64,000 nt of DNA from Echinococcus granulosus (lineage: Eukaryota > Platyhelminthes > Cestoda > Cyclophyllidea > Taeniidae). The stretch spans positions 535,187 through 599,186 of the forward strand of contig NW_020170389.1 of assembly GCF_000524195.1 (NCBI RefSeq), written 5' to 3'. Positions 53,730 to 64,000 of the stretch are shown here, piece by piece. Both the position numbers and the translations under genes were made by a program. Below the pieces are notes generated by a model. The model ran no database searches. It had not been told where the DNA came from and saw nothing but the letters and a program-made list of their open reading frames with translations. The stretch's first letter is position 1; each line of letters starts with the position of its first letter.

Positions 53730-54711
53730 TGTGGGAATAAACAATGATCCTCAGATCTGAATACACAACGGCCGAGTGGACAGCTTAGCACACCGCGGCT
53801 GTCACTAAAGGATGCGCCTCACGTTTCTGAAATTTAGGGAAACTAGCACCCAGTGGATGGAGCCATGCATAGCTATTTTGAGGCAAGGTAGCAAGCGGGC
53901 ATTCTGATGAGCACTGAAGACTGGTTGTCAGTTTTACCACTTTCAGGAGTCATGCGACGAACCACTGACTGTGTGTATTCCAGTTCGCTTTCTCGAGAAA
54001 TAGGTGTACCGTATTTGACTATCTCATATTTATTCAGTCTAAAGAGTAAACACCCAGTAAATTCATGTTAAATAGGACAGTAGAACAAAAGTGTTTAAAG
54101 TCAGCTGATTGGTGAGCTAAAACGCTCAAAATACTCTCAAATGTCAAAGTTAAAGGGAAGTTCAGTGATTGTAAATGCCTATGACACCAAAACTCGGTAG
54201 TAATTTACGTTCAAGATAATAAAATCATTAGAAAACAGGTTGATTTTTCACAAAACTTCAGCATAAAAACTTACTTGTGCTACTTTTAAAGAGAAAAAAG
54301 GGTTCATTAAAAATATAGGAAAATGAGTGTTTACATGGAGATTTTCAAATAATTCTCTGAAGTTCCACCTGCGCAAAGCACAATTTTTCTACTACTAGTA
54401 GCGTCACTGACTAAAAATTGTCTGCGTACTTTATTATATATGTTAATACTCTAGTAAACCTAAATGCAGGTCGTGGTAACGTCTTGTGTTATCGTAGTGC
54501 CCAGGTACCTGTTATTAATTAATTCATCTACATCTCGTCCTTCTTCTTTGATCAAAAACAGCCATTGGAGTTCCCGAATTTTGTGATTTGGGACATCTTT
54601 TTACATAAGATTGGGGACTGTGCATAAGCACTTATTATGAAATATTTATAGATGAAGATAATGACATCAATGCTACAGAGGCAGTGCTACTAGCCTGCCA
54701 ATGCACTAGCG
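53730..54711. other. upstream region of CP2
   Basis: No exon found. The first 230 bp next to the gap look compositionally different and may be a repeat edge; the remainder is AT-rich and ends in the presumed 5' UTR of the CP2 gene. Confidence 0.4.
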
Positions 54712-57700
54712 ATGGACTCTGAGTCTACTTTCGATTTTCTTATCAGAGAGCCTTCGTCAGAAATTGATTCAACACTACTATCGCTGAATTCTGATATTTC
54801 GGATACGATGTTTAACATGAGGTAATTGCATCCAAAACTGTCAGTCCCAAAATTCATGTGTACCTATGTTTGCGGACATAGATGTCTAAAGGTGGCAGTT
54901 CGCATAGTTTCTGTTGACTATATTTCTTCCCACGGACTGCCATTTTATGGAATGGGAAAAGTTTGTCGTTTTTATGCACTGTTGTTTTGGGGAGTTACTC
55001 CGTTGCTCATACACAGCCTCACGAGCTGCCTCATGAAGCTAACTTTTTGTTTCAGTGACGCCCTATCGGCTCTTCCATCTGAACTTCAAATTTTGGAGTC
55101 GGAAAACGATGCGCAGGCATGCAAGCGTAAATCGGAAGACATATCCTACTCCTACGCAACACCGTTCGTTGGTTTTCGATTTTAATCCTCAAAATAGTTT
55201 GAAACAGCCTTAGTCACATGTACACCATGTGGAACTTAATTATTTTTTTGCATTTGGTGAGACGCTTCATGTAGCAGGGCTTCAATGGCATGAATATATC
55301 AGAAATTTTTTGTGTATCCTTGGTGGTATTCCGTAATTGTACTAGCTCTACTTAATGGCTTTGACGTACACTTTGGTTCTGTCACATTTCCCACAGTCTG
55401 ACAATCGAATTAAAGGCCTCAACATCCCCGGCCACCCTATTATCTGAAGATTCGCTTACTTATCTCAATCAGGATCAACCATACACTATCGAAATCAGTG
55501 ACGCTTATGGCGAGAAACCGTGTCTTATCAAGGTGAGTTAGATACAAACATTAGTAAGCTCCTTCTTATCATAATACTTCCAGTATTCGTTCACTGCTGT
55601 AGAGCGTCGTTAGGATCTGCTTCTACCAGGAGCGTCTCCAAGTCAACGAAGCTAGACATCTCGCCTTTTGGCAGACCCATCACCAGGGCGAGCGGATGCT
55701 TGATCTTGGTATGAACAAAAGTATTATTTGCGTTATGTCTTTACAGGTTCTCATACCTGACTCGTCTCCTAGATGTGGATGGTTGTTTCAACTTTCAAGA
55801 GGTCTACGCCGATCCGGATAACCTCAATGCCGTGGTTTGCGTCTGGCACTCTTCTGCCCCCTGTAGGCTCTCTTTTAAGGCTCACTGCGTAAGCACCGAG
55901 TTCACCGCTAAGAAGCACGGTGGTGAAAAAGGTGTGCCTTTTCGCATTCAAGTGAGTCTCTGTTCACTTCGTTCTTATGCTGTTCGAATTCTGAACGATT
56001 GCATTCCAAGAGGTTAATACGAGATACTAGTCATGGTAGGATATTTTAATAGCTAAGCTACGGTTCTTGGTTATCATCACCGCTATTTAATCCAAATGTT
56101 TTGTTTTGCATTCTTCTGGGTGTCTCTTTGTAAAGGATAACCAAAAGTTAATTAATGGTTCATAGTTTGAGAGAGTCCATTCTAATAGGTAATTTTAATC
56201 TTGTAAATGAGTAGGCGTGTGAAAGCCCTGGGGAGAAACCAAGGTGGATAATAGGTTGTGATCCAGGTTGATGCTGCGCATAAAGTAGCACCAACAATGT
56301 TTAATATACACTAGCTTTCTCTGAACAGTCTGGTAGGGTAGGAGTGCTTGATACCCTCATAAGCTAGTTTCAAAGGGTAGGTCATCAAATCATCCTTCAA
56401 CGACCTATGAAAATGGCTTTTCACTGTGATTCTTCGCTTACTTTCTGTGCTGCGTAAACTACTTATTGGTAATTCGGGAAAACATTCTTGTCGATAGAGT
56501 TTATCTGCGCACACCTTAATGTGAAATCGCGCCTGATAAATTGGTATTTCTGCTTTGTCAGTTCTGTTCATTGCTCATTTCTTTGACCGATAGGTGGATT
56601 CCTTTCGTGAGTGTGACAATTTTCACATCTACTCAGCGGCTTGTCAGGTGAAAGTCTTCAAACCAAAGGGTGCCGATCGGAAGAATCGGACAGATCGGGA
56701 AAAAATCGATAAGCGAACCAAAATCGAAAGGGTAAGCCAGCATATGCGCTTTGTGTATCTAGGGTTCACGGAGTTACCGTTCCTCATGCCATACAGTTTC
56801 CACCCGTGAGTGCATAGTAATAGTTTGCTCAACCTCGTTATTTCACCGCACTTTGACCGTCATGCAATATGGTGATGGGAATCATATCTCTCATCGCCTT
56901 GGAATGAAAGATTTGAAATTCGATCGCAAACATGTCGCAATCCCCAGTTAGAAATATTTTATTGTTCCTGTTGCCTACTAGTATATGACTAATGCGTAAA
57001 AGTAATTAATTTCCTCGTTTTTCGATTCCCACGATTAAACCATCCTCAAATTTACTCAGTAGTATAAGCAGTGCAGTTGAATTATGTTCAAATCTAATCA
57101 AGCTTTTCCGAATATTCACTTGAACGCAAAATCTACATCATGCCCTTTCACTACAATGCGTTTCGATTAGGACTTTCACAAATTTATTAGTCCAAAAGTT
57201 TTGTCTTTTAATTACATCTATCAGCCTCTGCATTGGTATGAAATTGACTAAAGCCACTCCTCATAATCCTTTTGCAGCAGCAGTACCGTTCTGCGGCACC
57301 GACTACGTTTCTGGAGGAGGTGGCTTACTGTCCAATGAGCCGCCTAGCCCTCAACGATCCAGCTCCCTCAGCCACCACTGAGCACTCAGTGCTGGCTGCT
57401 CTTGAGGACTTTCTCTCCTCGGGCACCCAGCGTCAACAACCACCACCACTTCAACCCCCACCATTATCGACGTTGCAACAGGGGGTGGCAACGGTGGATG
57501 CGACTTCTGTAAACCCCCTATGTTCCTCTCTCCTTATGCAGTGCAAGCGCTCCGCTCAAGACGGCGGGGGACTCGATGCTAGTCTATGCGAGACTAATCC
57601 GATGGGACGAAAGACCACCCGACACGCAGCTGCTTCTGTCCCTTTCCTCCCTCCGCCAGTGAAAAATGGACGTCTTTTTGGTCAAGATGCTAGTAGAGAC

Positions 57701-60700
57701 TGCTTCAGGTTAGTTTCTAGCTTTGAAGGACTTTGCCTGACCTTTTTGTCGCTATTTTATGGGCCTTACATGGTATGTGGTACTTTTACATTTTCTCTAT
57801 CAGTCCTCCCTTTCATGAACTCTTTTTACCACTGTTTAAGTTATTAGATTCCATGAAACGAATTGCTAAGATGGGTGATAGACCTGCTGGGTATCTTGCG
57901 AAGCGTACCTCAGATCGTAAACAGACACCAAAATTGTGTAGTTAGTAATTGGAGTGACAGTATCGATTAATGGCACCGCTTCCCCTTTAAGTAATTGTAT
58001 ACTGACTTAATAGGTTGTGTTGATTATAGCTATGTCATTGGTGATTGTACAGGAACAGTCCAGTAGCGGTCCCAGAGGTCAGTGTGGACGCATTACCCCT
58101 TTCACAGTGTGAGATCAGTGAGCACGTCCCTGCATCATCTTTTCAACCGATCGTCGCCTTCCCAACACCCACCACCGCCACCAGCGCAAATGCTTCCAGA
58201 GACGTTTTCAAGCACCCACAGATCCAATCCCCCTTCTCCTCGGTCTCCTCTCAGAAGCGAAGCACCACGCCTGGTGATGAGGTGCCGTGTCCTGGCACCT
58301 GCTCTTGCTGTGGAAGGGCTTGCTCTGCTGCTACCACCTCTACGGGTCTCAATTCCGAAGTTTCGCTCGAGTGGAGCGTCAAGAGACTGCGCAGGAAACG
58401 CCAATCCATGATGAATCTGAGGCACACGGTTTGTTTCCCGTTCCTTTTCACTATGATTGTCGTTTTTTTGAGAGAAAACGTTGGCAATTTATTCTAGATG
58501 GATAGATCCGGACTTGCGACTCTACTTAGCACGTTTTAGACTTCAGGTGCTGTGTCAGAAGTATTCAAAGGAATCTGAGGGTAACTTCATGGCACGTAAA
58601 TTGACATAAGTAGAGCTCCATATCACCATCTTTGAAGTGAAAGTAGGTCATTGTCGATTCCTATATTTGAAGTCTGTCGAAGCCTAATCGTCTAAACTAT
58701 TTAATTTGTTAATTTATGGGCTGCAAATTTATTCATTAAGGCATTTTATTTTGAACTCAATGCTAGTCGGTTACTTTTGAACTTGGTTCCTTTTCGCAGC
58801 AGAGATTTTCATGCGCCACTCCGGCTAGGCAAAGGCAGACAATGATTCCGTGTGTACCCTTCACAACCTCGGACTACTCCAGTTACACCCTAGATGATGA
58901 CAATGAGACAGCTGTGGCGCAGCGTCGACCCTCTACTTCCAGCGAGACCAGTCAACCGATCCCCTCAGACAAGTCCTCAAAGCCTCCCTCGCAGACCAAA
59001 AGCGAGGCGGAGGCGGAGGAGGACGAAGAGGAGGAGGAGGAGGCGGTGGTGGTGGTGGCGGGAGAGGAGGATGTGGGCGAAGATGGTGACGATGAGAGCG
59101 AGGGAGGCACTGCTAACTCGCACTCACCACCAGTGCTACCCTCCGAACTCTCCTCCTCTGTCCCCGCCATCGTTACCACCGCTGCCGCTGCCATCACCCC
59201 ATCGATGGGTCTGCGGACGCCGCGTACCTCTGTCATGAGCTCCACTCGCCGCGTCCGCGCCTCCTTTCGAGCCGACATGTCGCGTGCCGCTGTCTCTAAT
59301 TGGCTCCGAGCCTCTGGCTTTGGCAGTCTCAGGTCCAAATTCGCCAAATTCACCGGTGAGATTCACATCTCATAAGCTCTGTTTTATTCGAGAAGTCTAC
59401 CTTAAAAGTACAATGAAGTTAAGCACTATTTTATTCGCAATAATCAGATTTTATTTAAGGGTGAGCAAAGTCGTTAAGTTTTGTTTTGAGCTCCTTCCTG
59501 TTATTGTCTAGGTTCCGACGTACATTTCGATCTGTGAATTACTATTTTTTTAATTGAAACAATGAATAAACAGGGGGAACTGAGATGTACCGTGCAGAAC
59601 AGTCTGCATTTGATGGATTGATAACCCTACTCAATACGCTTCGTGTCTACTAAATTCACAAAATTTTCTTGGTCGTAGGCATTTGTTCTGATCCGCTCTC
59701 CAAATAGTTACTTTTTTTCCTTTGCTGTGTATGCATTTTCGCCAATGTTGGATATTGGTCACACCTAGGTTGTGTATGCTAATGTATTTTGGCTTGTTTG
59801 CTTCCTATATCTTTTGAAAAACATGGACTTCTTGCCATGAATTTTTCTATCTGTAGAACCATCAAATGAGTCTCTCATTACTCCCCTTACATCTGTCTTG
59901 TATGAACTGTTTTTAGATTTTCACTTGAAATGATGGTTCTTTTATGTTTTCGCCCGACCTAGGTGCCGATATGCTTCGATTAAATCGCCGTGATCTCGTT
60001 CTACTTTGTGGTACCATAGAAGGGATTCGCCTCTCTAATGCAATATTACAAAAGTGAGTGGATTTGTTTCTTCTCTAACCTAACTTTCGACTCCTTTTAA
60101 CCACCACTTTCTTTGTTTCAGACCTCCGCGAGCTACTTGCACAATTTTTGTTCGGAAAGATTCTGAATTAGGTAGGTGAATAATCTTATTTTGCATTTTA
60201 CGCATAAGACTGGAAAACTAGAGACCCGCATTTACTGTTATGGAGTGCATTGGAATCGTTTGCGACATTGAAGTGAGGATAAATTGTTTTTGAATTTTGT
60301 GTTAGACATTTATCTCGTGTATTCTAGTGGAAATCATCTATCATGATTTCTGTAGAACCCCATTGCGGAAGTTATTCATCCAATTACTTATACCATTCCT
60401 TCTTAATTTTATTTCAGTCTTTCAAGCTATTTACCTGTACCAACAAACTGAAGCGGAGCTTCGTATTCGTCTAACCTCATATCTCAAGTTGACAAACACC
60501 CCTCAGAACATTGTGGTTGTTTTGAAGAAATCTCCTAACTTCGATGTTGCTGTTAACGATGAAGTGACTCTTATCTTTGTTCACACCACTCTAGTATTCA
60601 AGCAGCTTGTCTTCCACTTATTTTTTTTTCCCTAGGTGGTCGCGTATTTTGAAGATCAGAGCTGTTTCTCCGTCTGCGTCTCTGGATTGAATGCCGAGGA

Positions 60701-60728
60701 GGTCACTATCTCTATGCAGAAATTGTGA
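54712..60728 (+). CDS. TFCP2: CP2/LSF-family transcription factor, complete
   Basis: Thirteen exons join in phase: 54712-54821, 55056-55163, 55397-55532, 55603-55708, 55773-55951, 56594-56731, 57278-57708, 58053-58428, 58800-59355, 59963-60053, 60122-60171, 60418-60563, 60636-60728; 839 aa (human TFCP2 502). The DNA-binding domain (about residues 70-260) shows [54 protein letters not shown] and [23 protein letters not shown]-like domain (NWLRASGF, then [25 protein letters not shown]) and a C-terminal ubiquitin-like dimerisation region ([16 protein letters not shown]) follow. The SAM domain places it with CP2/LSF, not Grainyhead. Exons 7-9 add about 400 residues of Pro/Ser/Ala-rich and acidic text between the DNA-binding and SAM domains, where vertebrate proteins have about 70. 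The weakest junction is the exon 2 donor (ACACC before GTTCGT), chosen because phase and alignment fit. Confidence 0.93.
59001..59070 (+). repeat. GAG/GCG/GTG codon-repeat tract in CP2 exon 9
   Basis: A purine-rich GAG/GGC/GGA repeat that turns into GTG repeats. It encodes an acidic run (E and D) followed by several Val. It is a likely site of length variation and lies in the expanded linker of the CP2 protein. Confidence 0.8.
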
Positions 60729-61186
60729 ATTCATGTACAAATAATAATATTTGTAGTCACTTGTTCTGACTCACATTCATTATCTTAATTCTCAAATTCA
60801 TGCTTGTGGTATTTTTGAGGTGCAATTTCCTTTACAGTGGATATAGCGTCTTGCTACTTAAATTGCATAAGTAATATGGTTACTGTATGCTTCCGGGTTT
60901 TCTCTCTAAACTGGTGCGGAATTGTGAAGTTTAGAGCCTCTTCAAACTGGTGCCATAAGCTCTGTCCTGATTCTAATCTTTTATTAAACGTGTTAGGAGT
61001 ACATGATCGCTTTCATCTGTATCTCAATGGGGGTTCACGTTTGATATCACCGGCTGATTACTACACGAGAGGTGTCATGGGAGTAGGGTATCTGCAGTGT
61101 TTGAATCTGTGGTAACCCTCAACTAGGGGGCGAAGAACTTGGGTGTAGCCGGCTGGTAGTTACCCTGCATTTAAGTTTATTGTTGT

Positions 61187-61192
61187 AATAAA
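61187..61192 (+). terminator. poly(A) signal of CP2 (AATAAA)
   Basis: AATAAA 459 nt after the CP2 stop codon. It lies 62 nt before an AG acceptor that opens the next gene, a spacing like that of trans-spliced polycistronic units. Confidence 0.6.
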
Positions 61193-61253
61193 GAAGAGTC
61201 GGGATTGAATGAGTTAGTAGATCACTCAAGCTCTGGGAATTTGCTCTGCCTGC

Positions 61254-61255
61254 AG
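61254..61255 (+). promoter_or_regulatory. candidate trans-splice (or 5' UTR) acceptor before the small gene
   Basis: TTGCTCTGCCTGCAG ends at 61255, seven bases before the ATG of the 109-aa gene. The pyrimidine-rich run and CAG are a good acceptor, but no matching upstream exon exists between it and the CP2 poly(A) signal 62 nt away. A spliced leader added in trans is therefore a natural reading; an outron-less cis exon further upstream is the alternative. Confidence 0.4.
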
Positions 61256-61262
61256 GTGGTTC

Positions 61263-62503
61263 ATGGCATCAATGGCAGCGGAGGGTAAGGGTGGAGTGAG
61301 TTCAGGATGAGGCGCTGGGGAGCTATTGCACACTATTAGTTGCGTCGAAAACATTCCGGTGGGTGGCGGGTGCCACGTGGGCTGTGTCCAACATGGGACG
61401 ATATCCTGTCAAATTCCGGTCTTACGCCTGGGTTCAGTCGTCCTCTATTTGAAAATGCTGGAGCGGTTTCTGTCTCATTTTCGTATCAAAAGTCAAAAGG
61501 TACCCTGACCAGTACACCACAAATGGATATAATGTAAGTTTGATAGTTGGTTTAGCGCCTTACTGCCAACATAAGTAGACTTAATTATACGTAAGTGGAT
61601 AGGCTGCACGTTGATTGTTTGTGCTGGCAGAACTTTAATGGACTAAACAATTTACACCCGTATTCAATGTGTACAATACTTAAATATGCTGTTCCTCGTA
61701 ACACTCGTTTGGTCAGCTCAAATTTGCTTTTGTTTCAAAGTAGACGATAAAGCCACAGATTTCATGGAATCAGTGATAAGTCATTTCGTAAAGCGAGGTA
61801 TGAAGATACGAGTAGTTTCTTAGTTTGAAAGAGTAATTTTACTCTAGACTAAACTGCTGATTCTAAGCATTTCCCACTCTAGTCGGATGCAAGTAGCTGC
61901 ATATTCCCAGCCTCTACTGGCTTGGTATTGCATAAATGGCGTACGGCAACAGAAACCTACTTCTCTTTTCGGCGAAACGAAGGAATGGATTGAGAACAAG
62001 TGACGCTTCTCATGTGACTTCCATTTCCTGCATGGCATTCAACATCGGTATTTGATGCCAGTTTCAGTCGGTGGTGCCTCTTGGCTATGACCTTCAGTTC
62101 ACCTATTTCGACGGTGTTGCATTGTAGTCGGTTGCAACATTGGGGATTTAAAATTTGCTTTCGTATAATTTTCTCATCACTTCCACATTTATGACTTATC
62201 ACGATTTGGGTTGTGACCGTAAGTCCTACACGAAAGATCCCGCCTTCACCAGCCTCTAGCTATCGTGTTGGGTTAAATTTTCGTGAAATTTAAGGTCAAA
62301 GTAAGTCAGAAGAAAGTGACAACATTCCACCTAGATTTGGGAAGATGTGTACAATCTGTTAATCTCCTCCTGTGGCATTTCCATGTGTTCATTCTCTTTT
62401 ATTGCAAATCGTGTCTGTTGTAGGAGCTTCTACTTACGTTACTGCAGATGTTACAGCCATTTTAATGGAAGTCTTCAATGTTCGGTTAAGTGGCATCTAC
62501 TAG
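61263..62503 (+). CDS. unrecognised small protein, 109 aa, four exons
   Basis: Exons 61263-61295, 61340-61499, 61741-61797 and 62424-62503 join in phase (0, 1, 1) into 110 codons including a stop. The first donor is a perfect GTGAGT; introns are 44, 241 and 626 nt, rising 5' to 3' as in the G-beta-5 gene. The protein starts MASMAAEGKGG, has a basic segment (LRRKHSGGWRVPRG), then WDDILSNSGLTPGF, and a likely helical C-terminal half (KATDFMESVISHFVKRG, then VTADVTAILMEVF). No signal peptide or membrane segment is visible. I do not recognise a family. A stronger GTAAGT donor at 61534 gives an alternative exon 2 (phase 2) that would join to 62424 in another frame. AATAAA follows 16 nt after the stop. 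It begins about 70 nt after the CP2 poly(A) signal. Confidence 0.5.
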
Positions 62504-62518
62504 ATTATTCTTTTGGAC

Positions 62519-62524
62519 AATAAA
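62519..62524 (+). terminator. poly(A) signal of the small gene (AATAAA)
   Basis: AATAAA 16 nt after the TAG of the 109-aa frame, which implies a very short 3' UTR and supports this as a true gene end. Confidence 0.5.
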
Positions 62525-63812
62525 GCAGCCTACTATTACCTTTTCAATTTGATTGGATAAAATTGCTACTTCGTCCTGTTCTCCATTCCACCATGCTAGC
62601 CAAAATGTGTGTGTGCAAACGAAGAGCAGGATGCGTTTGGAAAGGTACTATTCAAATTGGCAAAATGAAATCCAGTGGAGGCGGCTTAACGGTATGATAA
62701 ATTTTTGGATCAGGGTTCTGCTAGATGCCATCTAAGGATCTAATGTGTTAGAATCCAATTTAACCGTATGGCTAGGCATTCAACGTCGTCCTACTGTGAG
62801 AGCCAGACTGTAGCATTCCAATGCGGCAATATAATACCACGATCTTCCCACTGGTGTAGCTTTCGGCGCGCAAAAAATTTTCTTCAATCTTTATCATGAA
62901 CATGGATGAAGTGTTTACTTGTCTGTTTGGATCGTTAGTACGTCATTATTTGGATAGAGGAGGTACATAACCCTCCATTTTTTGCCCGTCTGTTGGACCA
63001 GTATTTCATCCGTACTCAGAGATAGTCAACCTTATTTTCATTGAACTTGATAAGCTTATGATAGTCTTAATTTACGGCCTAACCGTTATTCATTTGTCTG
63101 GGTCTATGAGAAATCATCTCCAGCCACGAAATTTTGCAGGATTCGCCAACCTCGCCTAATTTTCGCCTTTTCGAAATGCAATTCACGGAAAAGGGAGAAT
63201 GCCAATTCCATTCTTGCGTGTGTCTATCGAGCGAAATGTTGGTATTCGTTACTTGTCTGCCACTGAGCATTGTTGAGTAGCGCAGGAAGGGAAACAAATA
63301 GAGGCACTCTCAAGGGGTACAGAAAGACGGTGGACAATGCTCCTGAAGGAGCAGAACTACATTCTTCAGCTTAAAAACAGATGTTGAGTGATTTCATGAC
63401 CCGTGACCACTCCGTATACTTGAAAATGATCTATTTTAAAATAAGACGCAGAAAAGTCTACCGCTTTTGCGACGAACGCAAATACCTTAAATTTGTTCTG
63501 CATCGTTCTGGACCAGCATTGGATATACTTCATAAGTTCTGGCTCGAATGCGCAAAAGAAGTTTAAATTGTAGCCGAGAATGGTAAAAGTTATCCAAAAT
63601 AAATGATCATACTGCACAGAAACTGGTCTGAACCACCATAAATGTAAATAGTGACGCTCATGCGATTTCGCATCAAACTCATGCATTTAAGCATTTGAGA
63701 AAACTCAATACATAAATTTCCCGAAACAAAAACACAAGATTTCCTTAGAACTGAAAGTGAAGTTCTTAGCCTTACTGAGTACTCAACTTTTACACTCATC
63801 CTTATGTAATAG
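62525..63812. other. no gene recognised
   Basis: Spacer between the small gene and the partial gene at the right edge. Upstream exons of the latter may lie here; none could be supported. Confidence 0.4.
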
Positions 63813-64000
63813 GATGGTCGTTTATCCCTCGGTAATGGTGAAGCGCCACTTTTGTACTTTGAATTAGCCCTCTTGTACCTCGCTGAGTGGGCTGGCCTTC
63901 GGGCCATGTCAGTAGCCCAGACACCTCCGTGCTGAATATATATTCTGCCCGAGTATTGTGTCTTCTTTCGTCTTCAGGGAGTTTCGGGAAGCTGCATTGG
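63813..64000 (+). CDS. partial unidentified gene, two exons, runs off the window
   Basis: After a pyrimidine-rich acceptor (TGTAATAG) a frame reads GEAPLLYFELALLYLAEW and LRA, and ends at a GTCAGT donor (63907/63908). A strong acceptor (TTTCGTCTTCAG, ending 63977) follows a 70-nt intron, and the split codon restores Met, continuing EFREAAL to the window edge. The junction is phase 2 on both sides. The alternating small and large hydrophobic residues look like an alpha-helical repeat (TPR-like), but this is only an impression from about 40 residues. Upstream exons were not found. The minus-strand frame over this stretch is a shadow. Confidence 0.4.

Noticed and set aside
53582..53791. Minus-strand open frame of 69 codons
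   Set aside because: Half of it is the run of N; it has no meaning as a protein.
53768..53830. tRNA-like A-box (GGCCGAGTGG) beside the gap
   Set aside because: No B-box, no acceptor-stem pairing and no cloverleaf could be drawn. It may be a tRNA-derived repeat fragment but is not supported.
55397..56731. Grainyhead identity for the [11 protein letters not shown] gene
   Set aside because: Grainyhead shares this motif, but the SAM-like domain downstream (59963-60053) and the N-terminal TYLNQ motif belong to CP2/LSF.
58135..59366. Several long minus-strand frames under CP2 exons 8 and 9
   Set aside because: They are antisense shadows of GC-rich low-complexity coding sequence; the plus-strand exons join in phase across them.

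Overview
The window is eukaryotic: every recognisable gene is broken by GT-AG introns, and I rebuilt the coding models by matching splice phases. No taxon marker is present. The best guess is a flatworm (Platyhelminthes, perhaps a tapeworm). The reasons are introns of only 28-38 nt at the 5' ends of two genes alongside kilobase introns further down, AT-rich noncoding DNA, and divergent but complete bilaterian orthologues. The taxon is an inference; the gene identities are much firmer.

Layout from left to right. At 3.7-5.7 kb (minus) are two exons of a PTTG1IP-like (PTTG-binding factor) single-pass membrane protein. At 7.1-14.0 kb (plus) is a complete LIS1/PAFAH1B1 gene, 8 exons, 453 aa. At 14.9-16.7 kb (minus), tail to tail with LIS1, is a complete G-protein beta-5 gene, 8 exons, 343 aa, ending in a 12-nt exon. 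From 19.7 to 48.3 kb (minus) lies a very long RIM-binding-protein gene of about 20 exons and about 1635 aa, with coiled coil, three FN3 domains, SH3-II and SH3-III but no detectable SH3-I. From 48.3 to 54.7 kb is a head-to-head spacer with a GC-rich promoter-like block near 51.6-52.0 kb and an assembly gap of 100 N. At 54.7-60.7 kb (plus) is a complete CP2/LSF (TFCP2-type) transcription factor, 13 exons, 839 aa. About 70 nt past its poly(A) signal a small unrecognised 4-exon gene (61.3-62.5 kb, 109 aa) begins directly behind a splice acceptor, which looks like a trans-spliced polycistron. At the right edge is the start of another plus-strand gene that leaves the window.

The functions do not form one pathway. 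RIM-BP (presynaptic calcium-channel scaffold) and G-beta-5 (partner of R7 RGS proteins) are both neuronal signalling proteins lying next to each other on the minus strand. LIS1 regulates dynein. CP2 is a DNA-binding factor. No transposon coding sequence, CRISPR array, rRNA or convincing tRNA was seen. The most interesting items are the CP2/small-gene pair, the loss of SH3-I from RIM-BP with a phase-consistent bypass, the 12-nt last exon of G-beta-5, and the 5'-to-3' rise in intron length.
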